The notes: a model not told the origin generated them from the sequence alone. Positions 43,093 to 51,656 are shown, counted from the first letter of the stretch. The stretch is DNA of 64,000 bases from Microlunatus speluncae (GCF_009299835.1 NZ_VKCZ01000020.1:62001-126000), one strand, 5' to 3'. Numbers and translations: made by a program.

Positions 43093-43977
43093 ATGGACGA
43101 GCACGACTGGCTGGCGGAACGATTCCAGGAGCACCGACCCAGGCTGCGGGCGGTCGCGATGCGGATGCTCGGCTCGGGCACCGAGGCGGAGGACGCGGTC
43201 CAGGAGGCGTGGCTGCGGCTCAGCGGCGCGGACGCCGACGAGATCGAGAATCTCGAGGCCTGGCTGGTCACCGTGGTCGGCCGGGTCGCGCTCAACATGC
43301 TCCGCTCCCGCCGGACCCGGCGCGAGGATTCGCTCGAGGCACGGCTGCCGGATCCGGTCGACGACGAGTCCGGCGGCGCCGATCCGGAGCAGGAGGCCGT
43401 GCTCGCCGACTCGGTCGGGCTGGCCCTGCTCGTCGTCCTCGAGACCCTGACGCCGGCCGAGCGGCTGGCGTACGTCCTGCACGACATGTTCTCGGTGCCG
43501 TTCGAGGAGATCGGCGTCATCCTCGACCGCTCGCCCGAGGCGTCCCGGCAACTCGCCAGCCGGGCCCGGCGCCGGATCCGCGACGGCAATTCGAACCCCG
43601 AGGGCGACGTCACCACCCAACGTCGGGTCGTCGAGGCCTTCCTCGCCGCCGCGCGGGGTGGCGACTTCGAGGCACTCGTCGCCGTGCTCGACCCAGAGGC
43701 CGAGGTGCATGAGGACAGCGGCTCCGGGCTGCAGCTGGCCGCCACCGGCGCCGAGAACGTCGCGCGCCGGGCCCAGTCGGTCTCCCGGACCGGCGTCGAC
43801 GCCTATCCGGCGATGGTCGAAGGCCGGGTCGGGTTCGTCGCCTTCCTCGACGGTGACCTGTATGCGATCGGCGCCCTCACCCACCGTGCCGGTCGGATCG
43901 CCGTCCTCGAGATCACGATCGATCCGCAGCGCCTGGCCGAGCGCGAGTACACCGTCCTGGACTTCCTCTCGAACTAG
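43093..43977 (+). CDS. ECF41/SigJ-type RNA polymerase sigma factor
   Basis: 294 residues from ATG 43093. Region 2: WLAERFQEHRPRLRAVAMRMLGSGTEAEDAVQEAWLRL; region 4: TLTPAERLAYVLHDMFSVPFEEIGVILDRSPEASRQLASRARRRI. The C-terminal approximately 110 residues form a SnoaL-like domain (VVEAFLAAARGGDFEALVAVLDPEAEVH), which in ECF41 replaces a separate anti-sigma factor and modulates activity. It diverges from YceI, a probable target. A GTG start at 43054 is possible but would extend through the palindrome. Confidence 0.93.
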   Translation: MDEHDWLAERFQEHRPRLRAVAMRMLGSGTEAEDAVQEAWLRLSGADADEIENLEAWLVTVVGRVALNMLRSRRTRREDSLEARLPDPVDDESGGADPEQEAVLADSVGLALLVVLETLTPAERLAYVLHDMFSVPFEEIGVILDRSPEASRQLASRARRRIRDGNSNPEGDVTTQRRVVEAFLAAARGGDFEALVAVLDPEAEVHEDSGSGLQLAATGAENVARRAQSVSRTGVDAYPAMVEGRVGFVAFLDGDLYAIGALTHRAGRIAVLEITIDPQRLAEREYTVLDFLSN

Positions 43978-44070
43978 TGGCCCTGGTTTCCGACCACCAG
44001 TCGCCCGACGACCCCGCCGAACGCGGCGTGTCGCGGGGCCCAGGCCGGGATCGTGGTCGAATTCCAGGGT

Positions 44071-44604
44071 TCAGACCGGCGGACTGAACTCCGACGCGAT
44101 CCACGCCGGCCGGCGCAGCCCGCCGAGGTGCTGGATGCTCTGGATCACCAGCGGATGCATCAGTTCAGCGGTCGACAGCTCGGTTTCGGTCTCGGCCCTG
44201 GCTCGCAGGGTCCGGGCCGCGAGGTCGACGATCTGATCATGAACCGGCCAGCCGGTCAGCAGCCCGAGCACGCCTCGGGCGAGCGTGGTCCACGGTCGAT
44301 CGGATTCGTCAGCGAGGACCCGGACGTCGCCGTCGGAACGACAGGTCACCGTGCCGGTCGACGGTCCAAGATCATGGTTCGACAGGCTCAGGGAACGTGA
44401 GGGCCCGATCGGCCGGGTCGTCGGCTGCAACCGCCACTCCCGCGGGTTAGGGAGGTAATGGGCGTGCCGCGGGCTGGCACTCTCGATCGCGATCATGTCG
44501 CCGAGCCACAGCTCCTGGAACTGGTCGGACGTCGCGTCGACGATCCTTCCCTTCCTCGAGCTGGTTCGAGCAGTGCACCCAGCTGAGGTGTCGTCCAGCA
44601 GCAA
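44071..44604 (-). CDS. Hypothetical protein containing a repeat fragment
   Basis: 177-residue frame (start uncertain) with partly protein-like composition, for example LARGVLGLLTGWPVHDQIVDLAARTLRARAETETELSTAELM. A fragment of the dispersed repeat (about 44377-44396) is read in frame as RSLSLSNHD in the middle. I recognise no family. It could be a real gene that captured a repeat, or the residue of a decayed gene. Confidence 0.4.
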   Translation of the reverse strand: MLLDDTSAGCTARTSSRKGRIVDATSDQFQELWLGDMIAIESASPRHAHYLPNPREWRLQPTTRPIGPSRSLSLSNHDLGPSTGTVTCRSDGDVRVLADESDRPWTTLARGVLGLLTGWPVHDQIVDLAARTLRARAETETELSTAELMHPLVIQSIQHLGGLRRPAWIASEFSPPV

Positions 44605-44634
44605 CAGATAGCCGTTCCGCCGATGCCAGCCGAC

Positions 44635-44678
44635 TTGTCAGAACTGAGTTGCGCCGGGGCACAACTCAGTTCTGACAA
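44635..44678. terminator. Perfect 17-bp hairpin downstream of the first DUF4091 gene
   Basis: TTGTCAGAACTGAGTTG (44635-44651) and its exact reverse complement (44662-44678) flank a 10-nt GC-rich loop. It starts 16 bp after the DUF4091 stop on the minus strand. The TTGTCAGAAC core recurs in the hairpin at 54226-54283. Confidence 0.75.
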
Positions 44679-44693
44679 CTCGGGAGCGGAGGG

Positions 44694-47192
44694 TCAGTAG
44701 ACCTCGATGTCGTCGATGAAGACGCCGTCGGCGGACTTGGTGAAGGTGCGGGTGAAGGCGACCTTCACGTGTTGAGCCTTGACCGGAGCGAAGCGGACCT
44801 CGAAGCGGTTGCCCGAGGGGTCGTTCGGTCGGTCCACGCCGCCGCGGTCGGTCCACTTCACCCCGTCCGTGCTGGTCAGCACCCGGACGGTGTCGGGCCG
44901 GTAGCCGGAATACTCGACGTAGCCCTGGACGTCCACCTGCCGCACCGTCTTGGCCGCGCCGAGGTCGAAGGTGACGTCGAAGTCCTTCTTCTCATCCGGC
45001 TTGCCCTGGATCACGTACGGCCGGCCGTCGCCGAAGTTGTCCGAGATCACGCCGTCGGTCGATTCCAGCCCGGTCAGATCCTTGAACGTCTCGGGCAGCG
45101 TCGCCGGGATCTCCCACGACTTCTGGTACGTCAGCCCGCCGACCAGGTTTTGCCGCGGGAGGGCGAAGCCGGCGACCTTGAACTCCAGCAGCCCGGGGGT
45201 GGCCGTCTTCAGCCGGAGGTAGCGCGCCTTGCCGTTGATGCCGACGAAGTCCTCGCCGCCGTTGGCCTTGGTCCGCCGGACGGCGTCGACCCAGCTCTTG
45301 CCGTCGTACGACGTCTGGATCGTGTAGTCGGCCGGATGATCAGCACCCCACTTGAGGAAGACGCCGTCGACCTGATGCTGCGCGCCGAGATCGGCCGCCG
45401 CGCCGGTCTTGATCGTCGCCGCCAGATCCTTGGCGGCGAACGGCTTGCCGGCCGCGGCGTCGAGCACGAGGGTACGGATTCGATCAAGGAACGTGACGTC
45501 GCCGGTGAAGGTGCCCGGCTTGCTGGCCAGGGCCAGGGCAAGATCGGTGGCCAGGTCCGGGTGCGTCTCCTTCAAGATCGTGACGACCTCCCAGTCCTCG
45601 ATCCCGTCACGCATCGACTCCAGCCGGATCGTCCGCTCCAGCAGATCCTTGTGCAACTTGTCGGGGTTGACCACCCAGAAGTCACCCTTGACGTCTTGAT
45701 CATCCATCGAGATGTTCCAGTTGTTGAACGCCCAGTGCAGATGCCCGTTCGCGCCGCGGGCGGCGGCGAGCCAGCCGATCAGGCGCTGGTAGTACTGCGG
45801 CTGATCGATGAAGCGATTGAGGAAGCCCAGGGTCGGGATGTTGCAGTTGTAGAGCCACAGATCCTTGCCCTCGGCCCGTCCCTTGTCGTAGGCGGCCGGA
45901 TGGGTCTCGTAGTTGAGCAGGTTCGGGATCAGGATGTCCTCGCGCGCCGCCACCTCGCTGGCGACCGGCTCGTGGAAGGTGGCGTCGCCGATCTTGAGCT
46001 CCGGCCAGACCGCCTTGACCTTGTCGTAGATCCCGTTCCAGCCCGCCCGGCCCGACGCGCCCTGCGGCTCGTCGCCGATGTGGCCCCACCAGATGTCCTC
46101 CCAGCCCTTGGCCCTGACATGATCACGCATGGCGCCGACGTACTGCGTGATCCACCGGTCGGCCTCGGCCGACTCCCACGGGACGTACTTCTTGATCGTC
46201 TTCCCGTCCGGGCCCTGGGCCAGGGTCTCGACGTCCCAGTTGGTCCAGTAGCCGGGGCCGCCGTTGACCCAGAAGCCTTCGAGCCGGCTGACCGTGCCGC
46301 GGTCCATGAAGAACTCGACCACCTCGTCGATCTTGCTCCAGTCGAAGTGCACGGTGCCGTCGGCGTCGACCGTGGTGTTTCCGGCCAGGAACAGCGTGTT
46401 CATCGGCAGGGTCAGGTTGTTGTTGCGATAGTCCTTGCGCAGTTGGGCATAGTCCTCCATCAGCTTCCACCACTCCGGGCTGAACGGGGAGAAGCCGTAG
46501 TTGGCCAGCATCGTCTCGACCCCGCTCGGCGGCGGCTGATGCGACACGGTGCCGAAGAACAGCGTCCACTCGACGTCGGTGAAGCCGCTGTCCTTGGGGT
46601 CCGGGATCGTCACTGCGCGGACGTTGACCGACAGCGGCAGGTTGAGGGTGCCGCGATCGGTCTCGACCAGGATCCGGCCGCGGTAGATCCCGCCGGGGGT
46701 GGACTTCGGCACATGGACCCGGATCCAGAACGGCTGCGTCGTGTTCGCCGGGACCTTGATCGACTGATCGTTCGACAGCCCGTCGGGAAAGTTGTCCGGC
46801 GCCGGCCGGCTCGGCGCGTAGACGTACTGGTTGCCGCCGAATACCGAGTTGTGGTTCAGCCCGGTGAACTTGACGAAGTTGTACGTGAGGTTCGGTGCCT
46901 CGATCCGGTTCCGCCCGGCGCTGAGCGGCGAGAAGCTGACCTTGTTGATCGTCAGGTCCTGGTTCGAACGAATCACGGCCTGGCCGGCCTCGAACTCGTT
47001 CCGGGCGGTGTCGAGGGCGAGCGCCGACAACGCGCCGGAGTCGCTCGGCCGTGAATCGGGGAAGACGTGCGTCGATGCCCGGGTGGCCCAGACCTCGGTC
47101 GTCGGGGCGGCCGCGGCGCGGACCGGAGTGATCATCAGGGCGGCCACACACAGTGTGGCCACCAGGGCGGCGAACAGCGGGGACGGCTTCAT
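44694..47192 (-). CDS. Secreted DUF4091 (GH123-like) protein, copy 1
   Basis: 832 residues. Signal peptide MKPSPLFAALVATLCVAALM with cleavage after AAA; an N-terminal beta-domain (about 40-200); DUF4091 catalytic barrel (about 205-560) with the Asp-Glu pair in IWWGHIGDEPQG, the pattern of GH123 beta-N-acetylgalactosaminidases that use substrate-assisted catalysis; and a C-terminal F5/8-discoidin-like domain (GRPYVIQG...VRVLTSTDGVKWTDRGG). Substrate unknown. Start ATG 47192 with GGGAGC upstream. It is paralogous to the next gene (47316-49802), with long identical stretches. Confidence 0.85.
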   Translation of the reverse strand: MKPSPLFAALVATLCVAALMITPVRAAAAPTTEVWATRASTHVFPDSRPSDSGALSALALDTARNEFEAGQAVIRSNQDLTINKVSFSPLSAGRNRIEAPNLTYNFVKFTGLNHNSVFGGNQYVYAPSRPAPDNFPDGLSNDQSIKVPANTTQPFWIRVHVPKSTPGGIYRGRILVETDRGTLNLPLSVNVRAVTIPDPKDSGFTDVEWTLFFGTVSHQPPPSGVETMLANYGFSPFSPEWWKLMEDYAQLRKDYRNNNLTLPMNTLFLAGNTTVDADGTVHFDWSKIDEVVEFFMDRGTVSRLEGFWVNGGPGYWTNWDVETLAQGPDGKTIKKYVPWESAEADRWITQYVGAMRDHVRAKGWEDIWWGHIGDEPQGASGRAGWNGIYDKVKAVWPELKIGDATFHEPVASEVAAREDILIPNLLNYETHPAAYDKGRAEGKDLWLYNCNIPTLGFLNRFIDQPQYYQRLIGWLAAARGANGHLHWAFNNWNISMDDQDVKGDFWVVNPDKLHKDLLERTIRLESMRDGIEDWEVVTILKETHPDLATDLALALASKPGTFTGDVTFLDRIRTLVLDAAAGKPFAAKDLAATIKTGAAADLGAQHQVDGVFLKWGADHPADYTIQTSYDGKSWVDAVRRTKANGGEDFVGINGKARYLRLKTATPGLLEFKVAGFALPRQNLVGGLTYQKSWEIPATLPETFKDLTGLESTDGVISDNFGDGRPYVIQGKPDEKKDFDVTFDLGAAKTVRQVDVQGYVEYSGYRPDTVRVLTSTDGVKWTDRGGVDRPNDPSGNRFEVRFAPVKAQHVKVAFTRTFTKSADGVFIDDIEVY

Positions 47193-47242
47193 CGGCGGGC
47201 TCCCAGTCGGTCGGGTCGAGAACCTCATTTTTCAAGTACACA

Positions 47243-47276
47243 AGGGAGATCGACAACCATCCCGATTAGACCACTG
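47243..47276 (-). promoter_or_regulatory. Conserved upstream element of DUF4091 copy 1
   Basis: A 34-bp block (minus strand CAGTGGTCTAATCGGGATGG then TTGTCGATCTCCCT) matches the block upstream of copy 2 at 31 of 34 positions and lies 50 bp before the start codon in both. Candidate promoter/operator. Confidence 0.5.
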
Positions 47277-47315
47277 TCCGCCGCACCCCGCTGCGGCGCG
47301 GTCGGCCCGGGTGAC

Positions 47316-49802
47316 TCAGTAGACCTCGAGCTCGTCGATGAAGACGCCGTCGGCCGACGGGATGAAGGTGCGGGTGAACGCAATCTTGACGTGCTGGGCC
47401 TGGACCGGCGCGAAGCGGACCTGGTAACGGTTGCCCGAGGCGTCGTTCGGACGACTGACCCCGCCGCGGTCGGTCCAGGTCTTCCCGTCGGTGCTGGTCA
47501 GCACCCGCACGGTGTCGGGCCGATAGCCGGCGTACTCCGCATAGCCCTGCATGATCACCTCGCGCACCCTCTTCTCCGCACCGAGGTCGAAGGTCACGTC
47601 GAACGACTTCTGTTCGCCCGCCTTGCCCTGGATGACGTACGGCCGCTGGTCGCCGAAGGTGTCCGAGACCACGCCGTCGGTCGACTCGCGCCCGGTCGTG
47701 TCCGGAAAGCCGCTCGGCGGCTCCCAGGACTTCTGGTACGTCAGCCCGCCGGCCAGATTCGGCCGGGACAGCGGTGAACCGGCGACCTTGAAGCCGATCA
47801 GGCCCGCGGCGGGGTCCTTCAGCCGGACGTAGCGACCCTTGGCGTTCAGGCCGACGAAGTCCTCGCCGCCGTCGGTCTTGATCCGCCGGCCGGCGTTGAC
47901 CCAGTGCTCACCGTCGTACGACGTCTCGACGATGTACCCGCCGGCCGGGGGAGTGTCACCCCAGGTGACGAAGACGCCGTCGAGCTGCTGTTGTGAGCCG
48001 AGGTCGACGGCCTTCCCCGTCTTGATCACCGAGGCCAGCTCGGCCGCGGCGACGCGCTTGCCGGCCGCCGCGTCGAGCGCGAGCGCCCGGATCCGCTCGA
48101 GGTAGGTGACGTCGGGAGTGAACGTCCCGGGCGTGCTGGCCAGCGCCTTGGCGAGATCCATCGCCAGCTGCGGATGCCGCCGTTTCAAGATCGTGATCAC
48201 CTCCCAGTCCTCGATCCCGTCGCGCATCGACTCCAGCCGGATCGTCCGCTCCAGCAGGTCCTTGCGTTCCTTGTCCGGGTTCACCACCCAGAAATCGCCC
48301 TTGAGATTCTGATCATCCATCGAGATGTTCCAGTTGTTGAACGCCCAGTGCAGGTGCCCGTTGGCGTTGCGGGCGGCGGCGAGCCAGCCGATCAGGCGTT
48401 GGTAGTACTGCGGCTGATCGACGAAGCGGTTGAGCATGTCGGCCCCGGGGATGTTGCAGTTGTAGAACCAGAGATCCTTGCCCTGCTTGCGGGCCTCGTC
48501 GTAGGCGCGGGGATGGGACTCGTAGTTCTGCAGGTTGGGAATCGCGATGTCGACGCGCTCGCTCACCTCGCTGGCAACGGGTTCGTGGGCCGTCGCGTCG
48601 CCGATCACGACCTCGGGCCAGACCGCCTTGACCTTGTCGAAGATTCCGTTCCAGCCGTCGCGACCCGGCGCACCCTGCGGTTCGTCGCCGATGTGCATCC
48701 ACCAGATGTCGTCCCAGCCCTTGGCCTTGACGTGATCACGCAGCGCCGTGACGTAATCGTTGATCCAGCGGGAGGATTCGGGCGAGTCCCACGGAACGTA
48801 CTTCTTGATCACGTTCCCCTCCGGCCCACGGGCGAGGGTCTCGACGCCCCAGGTGGTCCCCGAGGTCGGACCGCCGTTGACCCAGAATCCTTCGAGCCGA
48901 CTGACCGTGCCGCGGTCCATGAAGAACTCGACCACCTGGTCGATCTTGCTCCAGTCGAAGTGGACGGTGCCGTCGGAATCGATCTTGGTGTCCCCGGCGA
49001 GCAACAGGGTGTTCATCGGCAGGGTCAGGTTGTTGTTGCGATAGTCCCGGCGAAGATCGGCGTAGTCCTCCATCAGCTTCCACCATTCGGGACTGAAGGG
49101 GGAGAAGCCGTAGTTGGCGAGCATGGTCTCGACGCCGCTGGGCGGTGGTTGGTGGGACACGGTGCCGAAGAACAGGGTCCATTCGACGTCGGTGAAGCCA
49201 CTGTCCTTGGTGTCGGGGATCGTGACCGGCCGGACGTTGATCGACAGCGGCATGGTCATGGTGCCGTGATCGGTCTCGATCTTGACCGTGCCGCGGTAGA
49301 TCCCGCCGGCCTGGGTCTTGGGGACCTTGACCCGGACCCAGATCGGCTGGGTCCTCTCGGCCGCGACCTTGATCGACGGCGCGTTCGACAGCCCCTCCGG
49401 GAACTCGCCCGGCGCCGGGCGGCTCGGCGCGTAGATCGATTGGCTGCCCAGGCGGGAGTTCCGGTTCAACGAGACGTACTTGACGAAGTTGTAGCTCAGC
49501 TCGGCCGCGGGGATGGTGTTCCGGCCGGACTTGAGCGGGGTGAAGGCGACCCGCGCGATGGTGAACTCGCGGTCCCACCGGATCATCACCTGTCCGGCCT
49601 CGAACTCGTTCCGGGCGGAATCCAGGGCGAGGGTCTGCTGCCCGCCGGTGTCGCCGGGGAGGGAATCGGGGAAGACATGAGTCGAGGCGCGAGCCGCCCA
49701 GAGTTGAGGCCTGGCGGCGGACTCGGCCGGCGTCGGTACGGAAAGCAGGGCGGCCACACACAGGGTGGCCACCAGGGCGGCGAACAGCGGCAACAGCTTC
49801 AT
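47316..49802 (-). CDS. Secreted DUF4091 (GH123-like) protein, copy 2
   Basis: 828 residues, same architecture as copy 1: signal peptide MKLLPLFAALVATLCVAALL, beta-domain, DUF4091 barrel with IWWMHIGDEPQG, and C-terminal discoidin-like domain. Much of the barrel (for example GFTDVEWTLFFGTVSHQPPP and LANYGFSPFSPEWWKLMEDY) is identical between the copies, while N-terminal and C-terminal domains have diverged more. ATG 49802 is preferred; a frame upstream continues to 49865 but would break the signal peptide. Probably transcribed first, followed by copy 1 after 123 bp. Confidence 0.85.
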   Translation of the reverse strand: MKLLPLFAALVATLCVAALLSVPTPAESAARPQLWAARASTHVFPDSLPGDTGGQQTLALDSARNEFEAGQVMIRWDREFTIARVAFTPLKSGRNTIPAAELSYNFVKYVSLNRNSRLGSQSIYAPSRPAPGEFPEGLSNAPSIKVAAERTQPIWVRVKVPKTQAGGIYRGTVKIETDHGTMTMPLSINVRPVTIPDTKDSGFTDVEWTLFFGTVSHQPPPSGVETMLANYGFSPFSPEWWKLMEDYADLRRDYRNNNLTLPMNTLLLAGDTKIDSDGTVHFDWSKIDQVVEFFMDRGTVSRLEGFWVNGGPTSGTTWGVETLARGPEGNVIKKYVPWDSPESSRWINDYVTALRDHVKAKGWDDIWWMHIGDEPQGAPGRDGWNGIFDKVKAVWPEVVIGDATAHEPVASEVSERVDIAIPNLQNYESHPRAYDEARKQGKDLWFYNCNIPGADMLNRFVDQPQYYQRLIGWLAAARNANGHLHWAFNNWNISMDDQNLKGDFWVVNPDKERKDLLERTIRLESMRDGIEDWEVITILKRRHPQLAMDLAKALASTPGTFTPDVTYLERIRALALDAAAGKRVAAAELASVIKTGKAVDLGSQQQLDGVFVTWGDTPPAGGYIVETSYDGEHWVNAGRRIKTDGGEDFVGLNAKGRYVRLKDPAAGLIGFKVAGSPLSRPNLAGGLTYQKSWEPPSGFPDTTGRESTDGVVSDTFGDQRPYVIQGKAGEQKSFDVTFDLGAEKRVREVIMQGYAEYAGYRPDTVRVLTSTDGKTWTDRGGVSRPNDASGNRYQVRFAPVQAQHVKIAFTRTFIPSADGVFIDELEVY

Positions 49803-49851
49803 CGGCGGGCTCCCTGTCACTGGGTCGAGGGCCTCATCCTTCGAGGCGCGC

Positions 49852-49885
49852 AGGGAGATCGACAACCAACCCGGCTAGACCACTG
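49852..49885 (-). promoter_or_regulatory. Conserved upstream element of DUF4091 copy 2
   Basis: Same block as at 47243-47276, with three substitutions, 49 bp before the start. Conservation of position and sequence favours a shared regulatory site or a recent duplication that included the 5' region. Confidence 0.5.
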
Positions 49886-49932
49886 CCGGCCGAAAGCTCC
49901 GGTGCCGGCAGCAGATCCCGGCTGCCGGGTGA

Positions 49933-50247
49933 TCAGCTCCCGCCCGACGATCCATCGTCCGGCTCCCGGCCGGTGACCCTCCGAACGTCACCGGCCGGCA
50001 GCCAGACCCGGTGCCGGCGAGCGTCGTGCAACTCGACCAGCACCACCGGTCGCACCCAGCGGGTCACGTGGCCGCGCACCCACTCCTCGCCGTCCCGGGC
50101 CCAGACCACGCGGGCCTCGACCTCGATCCTGGTGTGGTCCCGCAGAAACCGGGCGGTCTCCCCCGCCGGCCACTCCTCGTTGTCGACCAGTTGCTCTTCA
50201 CCCGGGGCGAGCTCCTCCCACCAGAACGAATCCCTGACATCAGACAT
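49933..50247 (-). CDS. Hypothetical protein
   Basis: 104 residues from ATG 50247. The sequence contains SDVRDSFWWEELAPGEEQLVDNEEWPAGETARFLRDH and RHRVWLPAGDVRRV, acidic first and basic later, with no TM. GATACT on this strand (50259-50254) lies 6 nt before the ATG, a probable leaderless -10. The GTG at 50265 is an alternative start. I do not recognise the family. Confidence 0.65.
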   Translation of the reverse strand: MSDVRDSFWWEELAPGEEQLVDNEEWPAGETARFLRDHTRIEVEARVVWARDGEEWVRGHVTRWVRPVVLVELHDARRHRVWLPAGDVRRVTGREPDDGSSGGS

Positions 50248-50283
50248 TCTGTCAGTATCGAACACCTGATCGATTTATCCTAG

Positions 50284-50313
50284 GCCCAAGTGTCCGTGAT
50301 GTGGGACACCTGG
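50284..50313. terminator. Short hairpin upstream of the sulfur operon
   Basis: CCCAAGTGTCC (50284-50294) and GGACACCTGGG (50303-50313) pair at 10 of 11 positions with an 8-nt loop. Its role is unclear: it lies upstream of the divergent hypothetical gene and before the riboswitch. Confidence 0.4.
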
Positions 50314-50356
50314 GGCGGTGGTTGATTCCGAGCCCAAGGGTCGGGAATCATCGATC

Positions 50357-50470
50357 CAAGGTCATGAGTGTCAGCGTCAAGCCCCGGCTCGCTGGCCGGC
50401 AACCCTCGCGGAAGCGGGTGGGGTGCTCCGGGTGAAGACCTGGTCCGACACCCCGTCGGGCAAGCCACTT
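50357..50470 (+). ncRNA. SAM-IV riboswitch (probable)
   Basis: The run begins AAGGTCATGAGTGTCAGCGT, passes through AGCCCCGGCTCGCTGGCCGG and CAACCCTCGCGGAAGC, then GGGTGGGGTGCTCCGGGTGA and AGACCTGGTCCGACACCCCG, ending TCGGGCAAGCC. This matches my memory of the actinobacterial SAM-IV aptamer (GTCATGAG...CAGCG, CCGGCAACCCTC and GGTGGGGTGC...GGGTGA...GACCTGG blocks). It precedes cysteine dioxygenase-like and rhodanese genes, a fitting target. A covariance search was not possible, so the class is from sequence likeness. Confidence 0.82.
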
Positions 50471-50490
50471 CCACGACATGCGGAGGCACC

Positions 50491-50610
50491 ATGAAGAGCA
50501 AGGGATCGGCGGAACCGCTGTGGCGAGACCCAGCGGCGACATTCCGTGCCCGGCTACATGTTGATCTTGCTCGGACGGCCAGTGCCGTCTGTTGTTGTCG
50601 AATGCGCTGA
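50491..50610 (+). CDS. Polycysteine leader peptide (39 aa)
   Basis: ATG 50491 with GGAGG 4 nt upstream, ending TGA at 50608. The C-terminal part reads RLHVDLARTASAVCCCRMR, a match to the actinobacterial short leader peptide type (HVDLARxASAVC) seen before sulfur-metabolism genes; three consecutive TGT Cys codons (50590-50598) precede the stop. Polycysteine leader ORFs act as cysteine-responsive attenuators in mycobacteria. It lies between the SAM-IV aptamer and the cysteine dioxygenase-like gene. Confidence 0.8.
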   Translation: MKSKGSAEPLWRDPAATFRARLHVDLARTASAVCCCRMR

Positions 50611-50635
50611 CCCGGCCATCGACAACCCGCCGACG

Positions 50636-50658
50636 CCGCGCCCGCACGACGAGCGCGG
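50636..50658 (+). promoter_or_regulatory. Candidate attenuator hairpin after the leader ORF
   Basis: CCGCGC (50636-50641) and GCGCGG (50653-50658) form a perfect 6-bp stem 26 nt after the leader stop, followed by TTGATCGGCTTTCTT. It could be a terminator or sequester the next ribosome-binding site. Weak on its own. Confidence 0.35.
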
Positions 50659-50685
50659 TTGATCGGCTTTCTTCGAGGATCACCA

Positions 50686-51195
50686 ATGTCTGATCAGGAT
50701 TCGACCATTCCCGCTGTTCCCATTGTTCCCACCATCCCAACCCTGGTCCGCCACGCGCGGATCATCGCGGCGACGCCCCGGCTGTGGCACTCCGCGGTCA
50801 CCTTCGATCCGGATTCCCGGTTCCGCACCCACCTGCATTCCGCGCCCGAGTACGAGGCGTGGCTGCAGACCTGGCTGCCCGGCCAGTCGACCGACTGGCA
50901 TGATCACGGCGCCGGCAGCGGCGTGCTGGTCGTGCTGCAGGGCCGGCTGCTGGAGCACCTGGCCTGGGACGACCCGACCCGCCCGGCCCAGATCGACCCG
51001 GAGCCGCTGACCCATGACGCCGGCCGGCCGGCCGAGTTCGGCCCGTTCCACATTCACCGGCTGGTGAACAGCTCGCCCGACCCGGCGATCAGCCTGCACC
51101 TGTATCCGCCCACGGTGGTCGAGGCCCGGCACTACGCCCGGTACGGCGATCTGCTCGACTCGGTCGACACCAGGCTGATCGGGGCACCCCGGTGA
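50686..51195 (+). CDS. Cysteine dioxygenase-like cupin
   Basis: 169-residue thiol dioxygenase of the cupin fold (cysteine dioxygenase type I), converting cysteine to cysteine sulfinate with Fe(II) and O2. Iron-binding motif WHDHGAGSGVLVVLQGRLLEH provides two His and the downstream Glu; the third His is in FHIHRLVNSS. LVRHARIIAATPRLWHSAV at the N-terminus is typical. Start ATG 50686 with CGAGGA 7 nt upstream. First gene after the SAM-IV/leader-peptide region; coupled to the rhodanese gene by a 4-nt overlap. Confidence 0.88.
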   Translation: MSDQDSTIPAVPIVPTIPTLVRHARIIAATPRLWHSAVTFDPDSRFRTHLHSAPEYEAWLQTWLPGQSTDWHDHGAGSGVLVVLQGRLLEHLAWDDPTRPAQIDPEPLTHDAGRPAEFGPFHIHRLVNSSPDPAISLHLYPPTVVEARHYARYGDLLDSVDTRLIGAPR

Positions 51196-51656
51196 GCACC
51201 CTGATCGCGGGTGCGGTCGACCAGCTGGTTCCACGGCTGCCGGCGCTCAGCCCGACCGAGGCCCGGCACGCCTGGGACGCGGGCGCGACGGTGATCGACC
51301 TCCGCTCCCCCGGCGAACGGCTCCGGGACGGCGACCTGGCCGGGGCGCTCCGGCTCTCTCCCGACCAGCTCGCCGATCTCGACCTGTCCGACGAGACCAC
51401 GGTGATCTTGGTCTGTGGAGCCGGCGACCGGTCCGATCGACTGGCCGGCATCCTGCACCGGCGCGGCTTCGGCAACGTGACCTGGGTCGGCGGCGGCTAC
51501 CGGGCCTGGCTGGAAGCGATCTGGCGGCAGTGGTCGGAGATGTTGGTCTGCGATCCGGGCACCCCGGCGGCGCGGTTCGCCCGGTTGATCACTCACCGGA
51601 CCGGCGTGCCGGTTCCTCGTCGTGATCACGAGGGCGCTGCCCACGCGGCCGGTTGA
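51192..51656 (+). CDS. Rhodanese-like sulfurtransferase
   Basis: 154-residue single-domain rhodanese. The core reads AGATVIDLRSPGERLRDGDLAGALRL, and the active-site loop VCGAGDRSD carries the catalytic Cys. The C-terminal approximately 40 residues are an extra basic tail. The GTG start overlaps the cysteine dioxygenase stop. Its 3' end overlaps the convergent DUF418 gene by 68 bp. Role: sulfane sulfur handling in cysteine catabolism, inferred from the operon. Confidence 0.9.
   Translation: MSTLIAGAVDQLVPRLPALSPTEARHAWDAGATVIDLRSPGERLRDGDLAGALRLSPDQLADLDLSDETTVILVCGAGDRSDRLAGILHRRGFGNVTWVGGGYRAWLEAIWRQWSEMLVCDPGTPAARFARLITHRTGVPVPRRDHEGAAHAAG

Noticed and set aside
47193..47256. Leader peptide SISLVYLKNEVLDP upstream of DUF4091 copy 1
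   Set aside because: The matching sequence in copy 2 is in a different frame relation, so the similarity reflects conserved DNA, not a conserved peptide.
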